From: Olsenella sp. An285
Lineage (GTDB): Bacteria; Actinomycetota; Coriobacteriia; Coriobacteriales; Atopobiaceae
Direction: 5' to 3'
DNA: 64,000 bases
Assembly (NCBI RefSeq): GCF_002159625.1
Contig: NZ_NFIZ01000004.1
Coordinates: 124,001 to 188,000, forward strand
In this document: positions 43,914-52,353 of the stretch, one piece after another
How the letters are laid out: every line of letters begins with the position of its first letter
How positions within the stretch are numbered: the first letter of the stretch is position 1
Made by a program: the position numbers and the translations under genes
Notes under the pieces: generated by a model
Databases searched by the model: none
What the model saw: only the letters and a program-made list of their open reading frames with translations
Told to the model about the DNA's origin: nothing

Positions 43914-45866
43914 CTAGACGAGGAGCCAGGCGAAGCCCCACCCGGGGAGCTCGAAGCTCGCCACGTCGTCCTTCTCGCCCGTCAGCAGGTCGGTGCACGT
44001 GGTCTTCCAGGGCATCCAGAGCGTCTTGCCCTCGTCCGAGAAGTTGAACACGGCGTGGAGCTCGCGGCCGCCCTTGCGACGAATGACCCAGAGCACCGAG
44101 GGGTCGTCGTAGTCCTTGGTCCAGACGGTGGCGTCCGCGTCGAAGACGGGCTCCGAGGCGCGGGTCTTCTCGATCTGCGACAGGGACGAGAAGAGCCTCT
44201 GCTGGACGCTCCCCGGCTCGTCGATCTTCTCCGCGAGGGACCAGTCGAACCTGCCTCGGTGGACGTAGCGCGAGTCCTCCGCCTTCTCGGGGTCGTCGTG
44301 GTACGAGTAGTCGTTCACCTGGCCGACCTCGTCCCCGCTGTAGAGCATGGGGATGCCCGACTGCGTGAGCACGAAGGCGTGGAGCGTGACGTCCTTGCGA
44401 ATGGCGTTTGCCATCGCCTCATCGTCGCCCTCGAAGCCGGCCGCCTCGATGCCACACATGGAGGCCGTGGTGCCGCAGAAGCGGGCGTCGCCGCTCACGG
44501 GGTCCGCGTTGTAGAGCTCCCCGCGGGAGACGCTTCCCGGGGTGAGGCCGCAGAAGTAGTCGCTCAGGTACCTCTTGTGGGGGACCTCCTGCATGCCCCA
44601 CTGCCTGAGCGTGGCGTAGTCGAGGCCCCAGCCGATGTCGTCGTGGCAGCGCAGGTAGTTGAGGAACGTGTACTCCTTGGGCAGGCCGGAGACGATGTCC
44701 GTCTGCCTGCGGAGGAGCCGGGCGTCGCGCGTGGCCACGGTGCTCCAGGTGGTGCACATGGTGGTGGCGTTGTAGAGCATGTGGCACTCGGGCTTCTCCA
44801 CGGGGCCGAAGTAGGGGGCGAGCTTGTCCGGCTCCATGACCACCTCGCCCAGCAGCACGATGCCGGGGCACACGATCTCTCCGATGAGGCGCATCATGCG
44901 CACGATGGTGTGGACCTGCGGGAGGTTGCGGCAGTTGGTGCCGAGCTCCTTCCAGATGTAGGGGACGGCGTCGATGCGGATGACGTCCATGCCCTGGTTG
45001 GCCAGGTAGAGGAAGTTGTACATCATCTCGTTGAAGACGCGCGGATTGCGGTAGTTGAGGTCCCACTGGTAGGGATAGAACTGCGTCATCACGCTCTGTC
45101 CGAGCTCCGGGAGGTAGGTGAAGTGCCCCGGCGCCGTGGTGGGGAAGACCTGGGGCACGTCGCGCGTGTAGCGGTCGATGACGGACTGGTCGCGCTCGAA
45201 GAAGTAGCGGCTCATGTACTCGCCCTCGCCCGCACGGGCGCGGCGCGCCCACTCGTGCTCCTCGGAGGTGTGGTTCATGACGAAGTCCATGCAGACGCTG
45301 ATGCCGCGCTCGTGGCACTTCTCGGCAAGGCTCGCGAGGTCCTCCATGGTCCCCAGGTCCGGGCGAACGCGGCGGAAGTCGCGCACCGCGTAGCCGCCGT
45401 CGGAGCGGCTCCTGTCCGCCGGCGTGTCGAGGAACGGCATGAGGTGCAGGTAGCGCACGTTGCAGCGCTCGAGGTAGCCGAGCCTGGACTCCACGCCGCG
45501 CAGGTTGCCGGCAAAGTTGTCGATGTACATCATCATGCCGATGGTGTCACGCGTGCGGTACCAGTCGGGGTCCTTCTCGCGCTGCGCGTCGAGCACGCGC
45601 AGCTTGGCGCCGCGGGCCTCGTGGTAGGCGCGCATCTGGTCGCAGAGCTCGGCGAACATGTCGCCGTTGTCGTAGAGCTCCATGTAGAGCCAGCGGAGCT
45701 CGTCGTGGTTCTTCTCCAGGCGGCGCCGGAACGTCTCGTCCGCGCGCGCCTGGGCGGCAGCGGCCTCCAGGGGCTGGGTGCGGGGCGCCCGGGGTGCTTG
45801 GGGTGCTTTGGGTGCGGCGGTCTTCCTGGCGGGCGACGCCTTGGCGGCGGTCTTCTTGGTGGGCAT
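43914..45866 (-). CDS. Amylosucrase-like GH13 glucosyltransferase
   Basis: 650 residues. After a Lys/Ala/Pro-rich, histone-tail-like extension (about 1-35), an alpha-helical N-domain leads to the GH13 barrel. DGGYAVRDFRRVRPDLGTM, MDFVMNHTSEEHEWA, DVIRIDAVPYIWKELGTNC (nucleophile Asp), LLGEVVMEP (acid Glu) and CHDDIGWGL are typical of amylosucrase (GH13_4). It would turn sucrose into alpha-glucan plus fructose, or hydrolyse it. The start at 45866 fits GGGAG spacing better than the ATG four codons upstream. The neighbouring scrB/scrK genes would use the fructose. Confidence 0.85.
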   Translation of the reverse strand: MPTKKTAAKASPARKTAAPKAPQAPRAPRTQPLEAAAAQARADETFRRRLEKNHDELRWLYMELYDNGDMFAELCDQMRAYHEARGAKLRVLDAQREKDPDWYRTRDTIGMMMYIDNFAGNLRGVESRLGYLERCNVRYLHLMPFLDTPADRSRSDGGYAVRDFRRVRPDLGTMEDLASLAEKCHERGISVCMDFVMNHTSEEHEWARRARAGEGEYMSRYFFERDQSVIDRYTRDVPQVFPTTAPGHFTYLPELGQSVMTQFYPYQWDLNYRNPRVFNEMMYNFLYLANQGMDVIRIDAVPYIWKELGTNCRNLPQVHTIVRMMRLIGEIVCPGIVLLGEVVMEPDKLAPYFGPVEKPECHMLYNATTMCTTWSTVATRDARLLRRQTDIVSGLPKEYTFLNYLRCHDDIGWGLDYATLRQWGMQEVPHKRYLSDYFCGLTPGSVSRGELYNADPVSGDARFCGTTASMCGIEAAGFEGDDEAMANAIRKDVTLHAFVLTQSGIPMLYSGDEVGQVNDYSYHDDPEKAEDSRYVHRGRFDWSLAEKIDEPGSVQQRLFSSLSQIEKTRASEPVFDADATVWTKDYDDPSVLWVIRRKGGRELHAVFNFSDEGKTLWMPWKTTCTDLLTGEKDDVASFELPGWGFAWLLV

Positions 45867-46258
45867 GTCGAGGATCATCTCCCGATTTGCGCGGGCCTTC
45901 GCATTCCGGAAGCATTCTAGTCGCGCAACGGGGCGTCCCCCATGTGCAAACCGCCGAGCGGGCGGATATGGGGTGGGAGCGTTCTCACATGCTGTGCGCT
46001 GCGGCGCGTTCGTACGGGAAGAGCGCTGGGTCGTCCGTTCTTCTCGTTCCGATGTTGCCCCGCGCCGGCACGCGCGGGTCGGGATTCCGGTTTTCCGGGC
46101 TTACGCGTGCAAAGGCTTTATCTATCGCACGCGCAAGTCTGGATTCGTCGCTCAAATGCAAGGAATCCCGACCTACGCATGCCGAGAAGAACGCGCAAGT
46201 CGGGAAAACCGGAATCCCGGCCTGCGCGTGCATCGGGCGGGGAGCCGCGCGGCTGGCC
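45867..46258. other. Gene-free stretch with palindrome cluster
   Basis: No gene is seen. It contains two inverted copies of the GTTCTTCTCG word (46037-46046 and 46183-46192) around and within three related palindromes (46068-46231). Confidence 0.6.
46068..46231. repeat. Cluster of three related palindromes
   Basis: Units at 46068-46110, 46127-46182 and 46191-46231 are each roughly self-complementary. They share half-sites of the form GCACGCGCAAGTCSGGA in alternating orientation. Unit 1 and unit 3 are also inverted copies of each other (gattccggttttcc / ggaaaaccggaatc). Unit 2 has a longer unpaired centre. The layout resembles REP/BIME clusters of other bacteria. Confidence 0.8.
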
Positions 46259-48367
46259 CTAGCGCACCGTCCTGCCAAACTCGAGGTAGGCCATGCTGGC
46301 GAGGTCCGCGTAGGAGCCTGGCAGGGCGTCGTCCTCGCCGTAGGCCACCCACGTGCCGTCTGCGAGCTGCGTCCCGATGAGGCTCAGCGAGGGCAGCTCC
46401 TCCCGCACGGCGAGCTCCGCCCTCTGGAAGGTCGTGAGGGGCATGCCAATGGTCTCGGCGAGCGAGGCCCCGAGGTAGCAGACGCTCGTGTCCCGCACCT
46501 CGCGCGTCGTGCCGCCCGCCACGTCGTAGTTGGCCCACATGAGGTAGACGGTATCGTGCGTGCGCAGGTTGTGCGCGAGGTCGTCCTCACCGGAGAAGAG
46601 CGCGTCGTTCACGATGGTGGAGAGAGCGGGCTGGTGGTCGCCAAAGAAGAGGAGCGCGACGGGGCGGTCCAGCGCCTCGAGCTCCTCCACGAACGCCGCG
46701 AGCGCTCGGTCGGACTCCTCTATGCAGGCCAGGTACTCGGAGAGCCGGTCGTTGTCGTACTTGCTCATGCCGTCGACCGCGTACTCCGGGACCTCGCCGA
46801 TGTTCTCCTGGTCGTAGGCGGAGTGGTTCTGCATCGTCACGTCGAAGATGAACTGGGGGCCGTCTTCCTCCTCCAGGAGCTCGAGGATCTTGTCGTAGGT
46901 GGCCGCGTCCGAGACGCCGCTGTGGAAGCGCTCGGCGCCCTCGAAGTCGTCTATGGAGAGGAACTCGTCGAAGCCCAGCGCCTCGTAGACACGGTCGCGG
47001 TTCCAGTTGGTGGCGTAGTTGGGGTGCATGGCCGTGGTGGAGTAGCCGAGCTCGGAGAACTGCCGGGCGAGGCTCGGCGCATCGGAGAGGTCGTAGAGCG
47101 AGTAGGGGTACTTGCCGTCGCCCACGTAGGAGAGGGGGACGCCGGTGAGGAACTCGAACTCCGAGTTGCAGGTGCCGCCGCCGATGACCGAGACGGCGAG
47201 GCTTCCGCTGGCGAGGGTGCCGTCGAGCGAGTCGTAGCGGCTGGGCCCGTCGTAGCCCCAGGCGTCGCCGCCCAGGACGGAGAGGTCGGCGAAGGTCTCG
47301 TTCATGATGCAGATGACGGTGGGCTGCGTCTCGGCAAACTGCTCCTCGGCCGCCTCGCGCGACGGGGCCGCGCCGAGCGTCTCGTCGTAGCGCGCGGCGT
47401 AGGCCTCCTCGGTCTCCTGCGCCGCGGAGTCCGAGTAGCTCTCGGGGACGTCAATGGGGAGGTCCTGGGCCACGGCCACGAAGGTCGTGAGGAAGCCCTG
47501 GCGCTTGTAGTAGTCCATGGAGTACCAGTACTCCATTCCCACGCCCAGGTCGTCGAAGTAGCTGGGCAGGGTGACGCCCGCCCAGAGGCCCGTGAGGGCA
47601 ACGAGCGCACAGGAGAGGTTGACGAGCGTGCGCCTCACGAGCGAGCTGGAGGACTCGGCGCGCGCCGCCGCGACGAGCGAGCTCACGGCGGAGGCGAGCA
47701 TCACGCAGGAGAGGCCCAGCAGCACGGCCCCGTCAACGGAGTAGACGTAGCTGGAGCTCACGGCCGCCGCCGTCTGGAGCACGAAGAGGTCGTTGGGCAG
47801 GATGGCGGAGGCCTTGAAGCGCGCGACGAAGAACTGCGCGAGGCCAATCGCCCAGCATGCGCCCACGCCCAGGACGAGCCCCGCCCCGTGCCGCTGGAAG
47901 AGGAAGAAGAGGACAAGAAGGGCGCCCAGGATGAGCCCCATCTGGATGGCGGCGTAGTTGAGCGCGATGGAGAGCGCCTGGGGGTTGTAGGGGAGCTCCA
48001 TCGCCAGGAAGCCCAGCACCACGCAGGCGAGAATCGCCACGAGGGCGAGAAGGGCGCGCACGGGCGGGCCCGCCTCGGGGCTGCGGTCCGCCAGCCGGTC
48101 GACCCAGAGGGTCGCGCGCCCGCGCAGGAGGGCCGCCCCGCCGGCAGCGAGGGCGGAGGCGCACAGGATGCCCAGTTCCGTCGGGCCTCCCTCGTAGAGC
48201 CCGAGCGCGCACCACGCGGCTGCGCCCACGAGCGCGGCAACGGGGACGACGAGCCAGGCGAGCGTCCGCACCGAGGGGCGCGCGTCGCGCGAGCGCCTGC
48301 GGCTCACGTAGAGCGCGGCGCCGGCGGCGAGGAGGGCGAGGGCGACGAGGGGCATGGCGAGGAGCAT
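46259..48367 (-). CDS. LTA synthase-like sulfatase-family membrane enzyme
   Basis: 702 residues. The N-terminal part (about 1-245) has multiple membrane helices (MLLAMPLVALALLAAGAALY onward); the extracellular sulfatase/alkaline-phosphatase fold runs from about 310. IMNETFADLSVLGG is the expected nucleophile region, and NYATNWNRDRVYEALGFDEF, MQNHSAYDQ and FFGDHQPAL are metal/substrate motifs of the lipoteichoic acid synthase group. It probably transfers or removes a phospho-alcohol on an envelope polymer. AAGGACC precedes the ATG at 48367. Confidence 0.88.
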   Translation of the reverse strand: MLLAMPLVALALLAAGAALYVSRRRSRDARPSVRTLAWLVVPVAALVGAAAWCALGLYEGGPTELGILCASALAAGGAALLRGRATLWVDRLADRSPEAGPPVRALLALVAILACVVLGFLAMELPYNPQALSIALNYAAIQMGLILGALLVLFFLFQRHGAGLVLGVGACWAIGLAQFFVARFKASAILPNDLFVLQTAAAVSSSYVYSVDGAVLLGLSCVMLASAVSSLVAAARAESSSSLVRRTLVNLSCALVALTGLWAGVTLPSYFDDLGVGMEYWYSMDYYKRQGFLTTFVAVAQDLPIDVPESYSDSAAQETEEAYAARYDETLGAAPSREAAEEQFAETQPTVICIMNETFADLSVLGGDAWGYDGPSRYDSLDGTLASGSLAVSVIGGGTCNSEFEFLTGVPLSYVGDGKYPYSLYDLSDAPSLARQFSELGYSTTAMHPNYATNWNRDRVYEALGFDEFLSIDDFEGAERFHSGVSDAATYDKILELLEEEDGPQFIFDVTMQNHSAYDQENIGEVPEYAVDGMSKYDNDRLSEYLACIEESDRALAAFVEELEALDRPVALLFFGDHQPALSTIVNDALFSGEDDLAHNLRTHDTVYLMWANYDVAGGTTREVRDTSVCYLGASLAETIGMPLTTFQRAELAVREELPSLSLIGTQLADGTWVAYGEDDALPGSYADLASMAYLEFGRTVR

Positions 48368-48522
48368 GGAGGTCCTTATCCTTACGTTGGGCTTACATGG
48401 GTATGGTACCCCCTTGGGGCGCCCGTCACAGATTGCCCGCGAAGACAAGGCCGGTGGCGGCGAGGGGAGGGGCGCCGAGGTGTACCATGTTCTGAGTACG
48501 AGCCGCGACGGAGGAGGAAACC

Positions 48523-49047
48523 ATGAACGAAGTCCTCAGTGCCATCAGGAGCCGCCGGAGCGTCCGCGCCTACACGGACGAGATGCCCTCGCGAGAGCTC
48601 ATCGACCAGGTGATCGAGTCCGGCATCTGGGCGGCGAGCGGCAAGAACCTGCAGGGCCCCATCGTCGTGGCCGTGACCAACCGCGAGCTCAGGGACAGGC
48701 TCTCCCGGATGAACCTCGAGGTGCTGGGCACCCCCGGCGGCAAGGACCCGTTCTTCGGGGCTCCCGTGGTGCTCGTGGTGCTCGCCCCGCGCGAGCAGGC
48801 AAACCGCCTCTACGACGGCAGCCTCGTGATGGGCAACCTCATGCTCGCCGCGCACTCGCTCGGCCTGGGCAGCTGCTGGGTCCACCGCGCCCGCCAGGAG
48901 TTCGACACCGAGGAGGGCGAGGCCATCCTGGCCGAGCTCGGCATCGAGGGCGACTACGAGGGCATCGGCCACTGCGTGCTCGGCTACCCCGCCGAGGAGC
49001 CCGCCGACCGTCCGCGCCGCGAGGGACGCGTCTTCTACGCCGAGTAA
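48523..49047 (+). CDS. Nitroreductase family protein
   Basis: 174 residues, FMN-dependent oxidoreductase fold. The N-terminal IRSRRSVRAYTDEMPSRELI binds FMN phosphate; GIWAASGKNLQ and AHSLGLGSCWVH complete the site. It reduces nitro compounds, quinones or similar acceptors; the substrate is unknown. GGAGG precedes the ATG. Confidence 0.92.
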   Translation: MNEVLSAIRSRRSVRAYTDEMPSRELIDQVIESGIWAASGKNLQGPIVVAVTNRELRDRLSRMNLEVLGTPGGKDPFFGAPVVLVVLAPREQANRLYDGSLVMGNLMLAAHSLGLGSCWVHRARQEFDTEEGEAILAELGIEGDYEGIGHCVLGYPAEEPADRPRREGRVFYAE

Positions 49048-49049
49048 CG

Positions 49050-49091
49050 TGCAAAAGGGACAGGCACTTTTGCGCGCCGCTTTTGCACGCC
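49050..49091. repeat. Partial GGGACAGGCAC-type repeat
   Basis: gtgcaaaagggacaggcact, followed by ttttgcgcgccgcttttgcac, forms outer gtgcaaaa/ttttgcac arms. It starts just after the nitroreductase stop and resembles a degraded member of the GGGGAC family. Confidence 0.6.
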
Positions 49092-49162
49092 GACGTGCTA
49101 GCCTAGAGGGTCGTCGGGCATGCCCGGCGGCCCTTTTCGTACGTCGTCGAGAGCGGTGACCA

Positions 49163-50125
49163 GTGGACCTCAGCCAAGCCATAGAGTGCGCGAACGCCTT
49201 CGTCTTCCCGGGATTTCTCACGGACGACGCCTCGCTTTCCGCGGAGCGCGCCAAGAACGAGGAGGCCCTCGGCGTCCTTCGCTCCGCCTGGGCGGATGCC
49301 CCCGCGGGGAGGGAGCCGTTCCCGTACGACCTCGTCCTCTCCCTCGCGGACCGCAACCGCGACGTCTGCGACCGCTTTGGCATAGAGAAGCTCCGCGACG
49401 TCTCCCCGTCGAGCCTCGCGCGCGGCCTCTCCAGCGCGGACCTCATCCACGCCGTCGCCGTGCTGCAGCACAAGACCGACGCACAGGTCACGGCGCTCTC
49501 CGGTCCCGACGCGCGCGACCTCAACGTGGCCTGGGTTGACGCCCCGGTCTCGGGCATGGTGGTGGGCATCGACATCGAGACCACCGACCGCGACCCCGCG
49601 CGCGGCTACATCATCAACGTGGGCCTCGAGTTCATGACCGTGGGGCCCAAGGCCAAGCCCCACGACCCCTTTGCCGGCTACTTCGGCCTTCCGCAGATGT
49701 ACGCCGAGAAGGGCGTGCCGCTGGCGGACATCCACAAGATCCAGTGGTCGGACCTCGACGGGCGCAGGCCCTTCCGCGAGGACAAGCAGGTCCAGGCAGC
49801 GCTTCTCGCCGCGCTCACGGCCTATCCCTTCATGGCGCACAACGCCGCCTTCGAGGACTCCTGGTTCATGTTGCACATAGACGGCTACGCCGAGGCGCGC
49901 AAGGCGGGCCGCGTGGTGCCCATCGACACGCGCGACATCTGCCGACGCGTGGACCCCGAGACCAAGACCCTGCCGCACGAGCAGCGCCCCGCCTCGCTCG
50001 AGAGCTGGGCGCGGCGGCGCGGCACGCTCAAGGCGGGGGAGTCCGAGCGCCACCTCGGCCTCGACGACGTCGAGCTCATGCTCGCCACGGTGCAGGCGGA
50101 GTTCAAGGCCCGCAACATGCTGTAG
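49163..50125 (+). CDS. DEDD-type 3'-5' exonuclease domain protein
   Basis: 320 residues. The N-terminal 125 residues are not recognised. The C-terminal part is a DnaQ-like exonuclease: Asp137 and Glu139 in GIDIETTD (ExoI), AHNAAFEDSWFM (ExoII) and HLGLDDVELML (ExoIII). Likely a single-strand DNA or RNA exonuclease in repair or turnover. GTG start with a poor ribosome site; an in-frame alternative is not obvious. Confidence 0.8.
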   Translation: MDLSQAIECANAFVFPGFLTDDASLSAERAKNEEALGVLRSAWADAPAGREPFPYDLVLSLADRNRDVCDRFGIEKLRDVSPSSLARGLSSADLIHAVAVLQHKTDAQVTALSGPDARDLNVAWVDAPVSGMVVGIDIETTDRDPARGYIINVGLEFMTVGPKAKPHDPFAGYFGLPQMYAEKGVPLADIHKIQWSDLDGRRPFREDKQVQAALLAALTAYPFMAHNAAFEDSWFMLHIDGYAEARKAGRVVPIDTRDICRRVDPETKTLPHEQRPASLESWARRRGTLKAGESERHLGLDDVELMLATVQAEFKARNML

Positions 50126-50381
50126 GCCCGACGGGCGACGGTCCGATCGCGCGCGGGCGCCGCGCCCGTCTCCGAGGGTATGTGCACCGCCCCTGAGGGT
50201 ATGTACAGTATCGCGAGACGGGCGTTCTTCTCGCCAGCGCTCTGACCAGCGAGTATTCTTCTGGGGGCTTTTGGCGGGGTGTACATACCCTGAAGGGGTG
50301 GTGTACATACCCGCTCTCGTGATGCCGCCGGGCGAGAAGTGCTAGGCTTAGCGGCCGAATGACCGCGAGAGAAGGAGAGCT
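50126..50381. other. Intergenic region with GGGTATGTRCA array
   Basis: 256 bases between two genes on the plus strand. Apart from the inverted array at 50177-50311 and the GTTCTTCTCG word at 50224-50233 in its centre, nothing else is recognised. Confidence 0.55.
50177..50311. repeat. Inverted array of GGGTATGTRCA sites
   Basis: Two sites, ggtatgtgcacc and gggtatgtaca, face right (50177-50207) and two inverted copies face left (50280-50311). The two pairs form a near-complete 31-base inverted repeat across a 72-base centre that carries GTTCTTCTCG (50224-50233). The even spacing suggests protein binding. Confidence 0.8.
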
Positions 50382-51701
50382 ATGAGCGAGAAGGACGCGG
50401 CAGCCGGGCTCGTCGAGTTTGTCCGCGCGTGCCCGAGCGCGTTCCACGCCGCGGCGGAGATCTCCCGCCGCCTTGACGCCTCCGGGTTCACGCACCTCCC
50501 CGAGGGCGGTGCCTGGCGCATGGAGCCGGGCGGGCGCTACTACACGACGCGCAACAACTCGAGCGTGGTGGCCTTCAAGGTCGGCTCCGAGCTGGACTCC
50601 TATCACTTCCAGATGGCGGCGGCGCACGGCGACTCGCCCTCCTACAAGGTCAAGACCGTGCCCGAGCTCGAGGGGCCGGACGGCTACCTCCGCCTTGACG
50701 TGGAGGCGTATGGCGGCGCGCTCGACTACACGTGGTTCGACCGGCCGCTCGGCCTCGCCGGGCGCGTTCTCGTGCGCGAGGGCTCGCGCGTCGAGAGCAG
50801 GCTCGTCCACCTTGACCGCGACGTCTGCCTCATCCCCAGCGTGGCCATCCACTTCGACCGCACCCGCGGCCTTTCCCCGCAGCTCAACCGCGCCGTCGAC
50901 CTCGTCCCCATGCTCTCTGCCGGGGCGCTCGGACGAGGCGCCTTCGAGCGCATGGTGGCCAACGAGGCGGGCGTCGAGCCCACCGACGTGCTGGGGCACG
51001 ACCTCTACCTCGTCGTGCGCAACGAGCCGCGCGTCTGGGGCGAGGCGGGGGAGTTCGTCTCGGGCGGGCGCCTCGACGACCTTCAGTGCGCGTATGCCGC
51101 GCTCGAGGCCTTCCTCGCCGCGGAGAACGAGCACGACGTCTCCGTGCTCGCCTGCTTCGACAACGAGGAGGTCGGGTCCGGCACCAAGCAGGGCGCGCGC
51201 TCCACTCTGCTGGCTGACGCGCTGCGCCGCACGAGCGCGGCGCTCGGTCGAAGCTATGACGAGCACCTCCGCGCGCTTGCCGGATCCATGCTCGTGAGCT
51301 GCGACAACGCGCACGCCGTCCATCCCAACCACCCCGAGGGGCACGACTCCGCCAACCGCTGCCGCATCAACGGCGGCCTTGCCATCAAGGAGGCGGCGAA
51401 CCAGCACTACTGCACGGACGCCTTCAGCCGCGCGGTGATCCTCGCCATCCTGGACAGGGCGGGCGTGCCGCACCAGGTGTTCGCCAACCGCTCCGACATG
51501 GCGGGCGGGTCCACGCTGGGCAACCTCTCCAACGCCCAGGTGAGCGTGCACGCCATCGACGTGGGGCTCCCGCAGCTCGCGATGCACTCCGCCTACGAGA
51601 CCGCGGGCGCTCGCGACACCGAGCTCGGGATTGCCGGCCTTCGCGCCTTCTTCGACACCAACGTGGTCATCGACGGCGCCAACGCCGCCGACCTCCGCTG
51701 A
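50382..51701 (+). CDS. apeB: M18 family aminopeptidase
   Basis: 439 residues, two-zinc aminopeptidase, tetrahedral-complex type. Motifs are AAHGDSPSYKVK, GGRLDDLQCAY, CFDNEEVGSGTKQGA (catalytic Glu) and SCDNAHAVHPNHPEGHD. It trims amino acids, often acidic or hydrophobic ones, from peptides in the cytoplasm. GGAGAG precedes the ATG. Confidence 0.93.
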   Translation: MSEKDAAAGLVEFVRACPSAFHAAAEISRRLDASGFTHLPEGGAWRMEPGGRYYTTRNNSSVVAFKVGSELDSYHFQMAAAHGDSPSYKVKTVPELEGPDGYLRLDVEAYGGALDYTWFDRPLGLAGRVLVREGSRVESRLVHLDRDVCLIPSVAIHFDRTRGLSPQLNRAVDLVPMLSAGALGRGAFERMVANEAGVEPTDVLGHDLYLVVRNEPRVWGEAGEFVSGGRLDDLQCAYAALEAFLAAENEHDVSVLACFDNEEVGSGTKQGARSTLLADALRRTSAALGRSYDEHLRALAGSMLVSCDNAHAVHPNHPEGHDSANRCRINGGLAIKEAANQHYCTDAFSRAVILAILDRAGVPHQVFANRSDMAGGSTLGNLSNAQVSVHAIDVGLPQLAMHSAYETAGARDTELGIAGLRAFFDTNVVIDGANAADLR

Positions 51702-51711
51702 TTGCACAGAG

Positions 51712-51761
51712 GGGGACGTGCCTGAAACGTGCAACAACTTGCACGTTTCAGGCACGTCCCC
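51712..51761. repeat. GGGGACGTGCCTGAAACG palindrome
   Basis: Perfect 23-base arms at 51712-51734 and 51739-51761 with loop caac. The arm sequence is identical to the inner arm of the palindrome at 56491-56572. It lies between the aminopeptidase stop and acpS. Confidence 0.9.
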
Positions 51762-51777
51762 ATTCGTGCATTTCGAC

Positions 51778-51783
51778 TAGACT
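51778..51783 (+). promoter_or_regulatory. -10 element of acpS; possible leaderless mRNA
   Basis: TAGACT ends seven bases before the acpS ATG and no ribosome site is visible, so transcription may begin at the start codon. Confidence 0.5.
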
Positions 51784-51790
51784 GTCTCCC

Positions 51791-52165
51791 ATGGTCAGGG
51801 GCATAGGCATAGACTCGGTGGACATCGAGGAGATGAGGCGGCTCTGCGCGGATGCGGAGGGGGCCTTCGTCATACGCGCGTTCACCGAGGCGGAGCGCGC
51901 GCAGGCCTTTGCTCGCCATGATCCCGCGACGTGCCTAGCGGGCAAGTTCGCCGTCAAGGAGGCGGCGTTCAAGGCGCTTGCGCATCTCACGGCGTGTGGC
52001 TTCGACTTCAGGCTCGTGGAGACGCTCGAGGACGAGTGCGGCTGCCCTTGCGTGACGCTCGACGGCCCCCTCTCGCCCGTGCTTGCGGAGGCGGGCGTGA
52101 CCGAGCTTCTGGTCTCCATCACCAACGAGCGGGGCGTGGCCACCGCAATCGTGCTCGCCCAGTGA
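51791..52165 (+). CDS. acpS: Holo-[acyl-carrier-protein] synthase
   Basis: 124 residues. Transfers 4'-phosphopantetheine from CoA to acyl carrier protein for fatty-acid synthesis. GIGIDSVDIEEM holds the metal-binding Asp, and LAGKFAVKEAAFKAL the catalytic Glu/Lys helix. No Shine-Dalgarno sequence is present; see the -10 element just upstream. Confidence 0.93.
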   Translation: MVRGIGIDSVDIEEMRRLCADAEGAFVIRAFTEAERAQAFARHDPATCLAGKFAVKEAAFKALAHLTACGFDFRLVETLEDECGCPCVTLDGPLSPVLAEAGVTELLVSITNERGVATAIVLAQ

Positions 52166-52267
52166 CGGGTGTTCCGCATGGGTGCGCGACGGGTCTCTCG
52201 GCGTCTGCAATTTGAGCTGCGGAACATGTTACGCCTCGCGGAGGCGTGGAATACTCTAAGTCACAGA

Positions 52268-52317
52268 GACCCCTTCGCGTCCCGTTTGCCATGCCGGGAC
52301 GCGAGGGGGTCTTTCTC
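52268..52317. terminator. Terminator between acpS and pfkA
   Basis: 17-base arms gaccccttcgcgtcccg (52268-52284) and complement with one mismatch (52295-52311), followed by TTTCTC on the plus strand. It can serve both convergent genes. Confidence 0.75.
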
Positions 52318-52353
52318 GTGCGGGGTGCGGCGCGTTCCGCGCCTGCGCATAGG

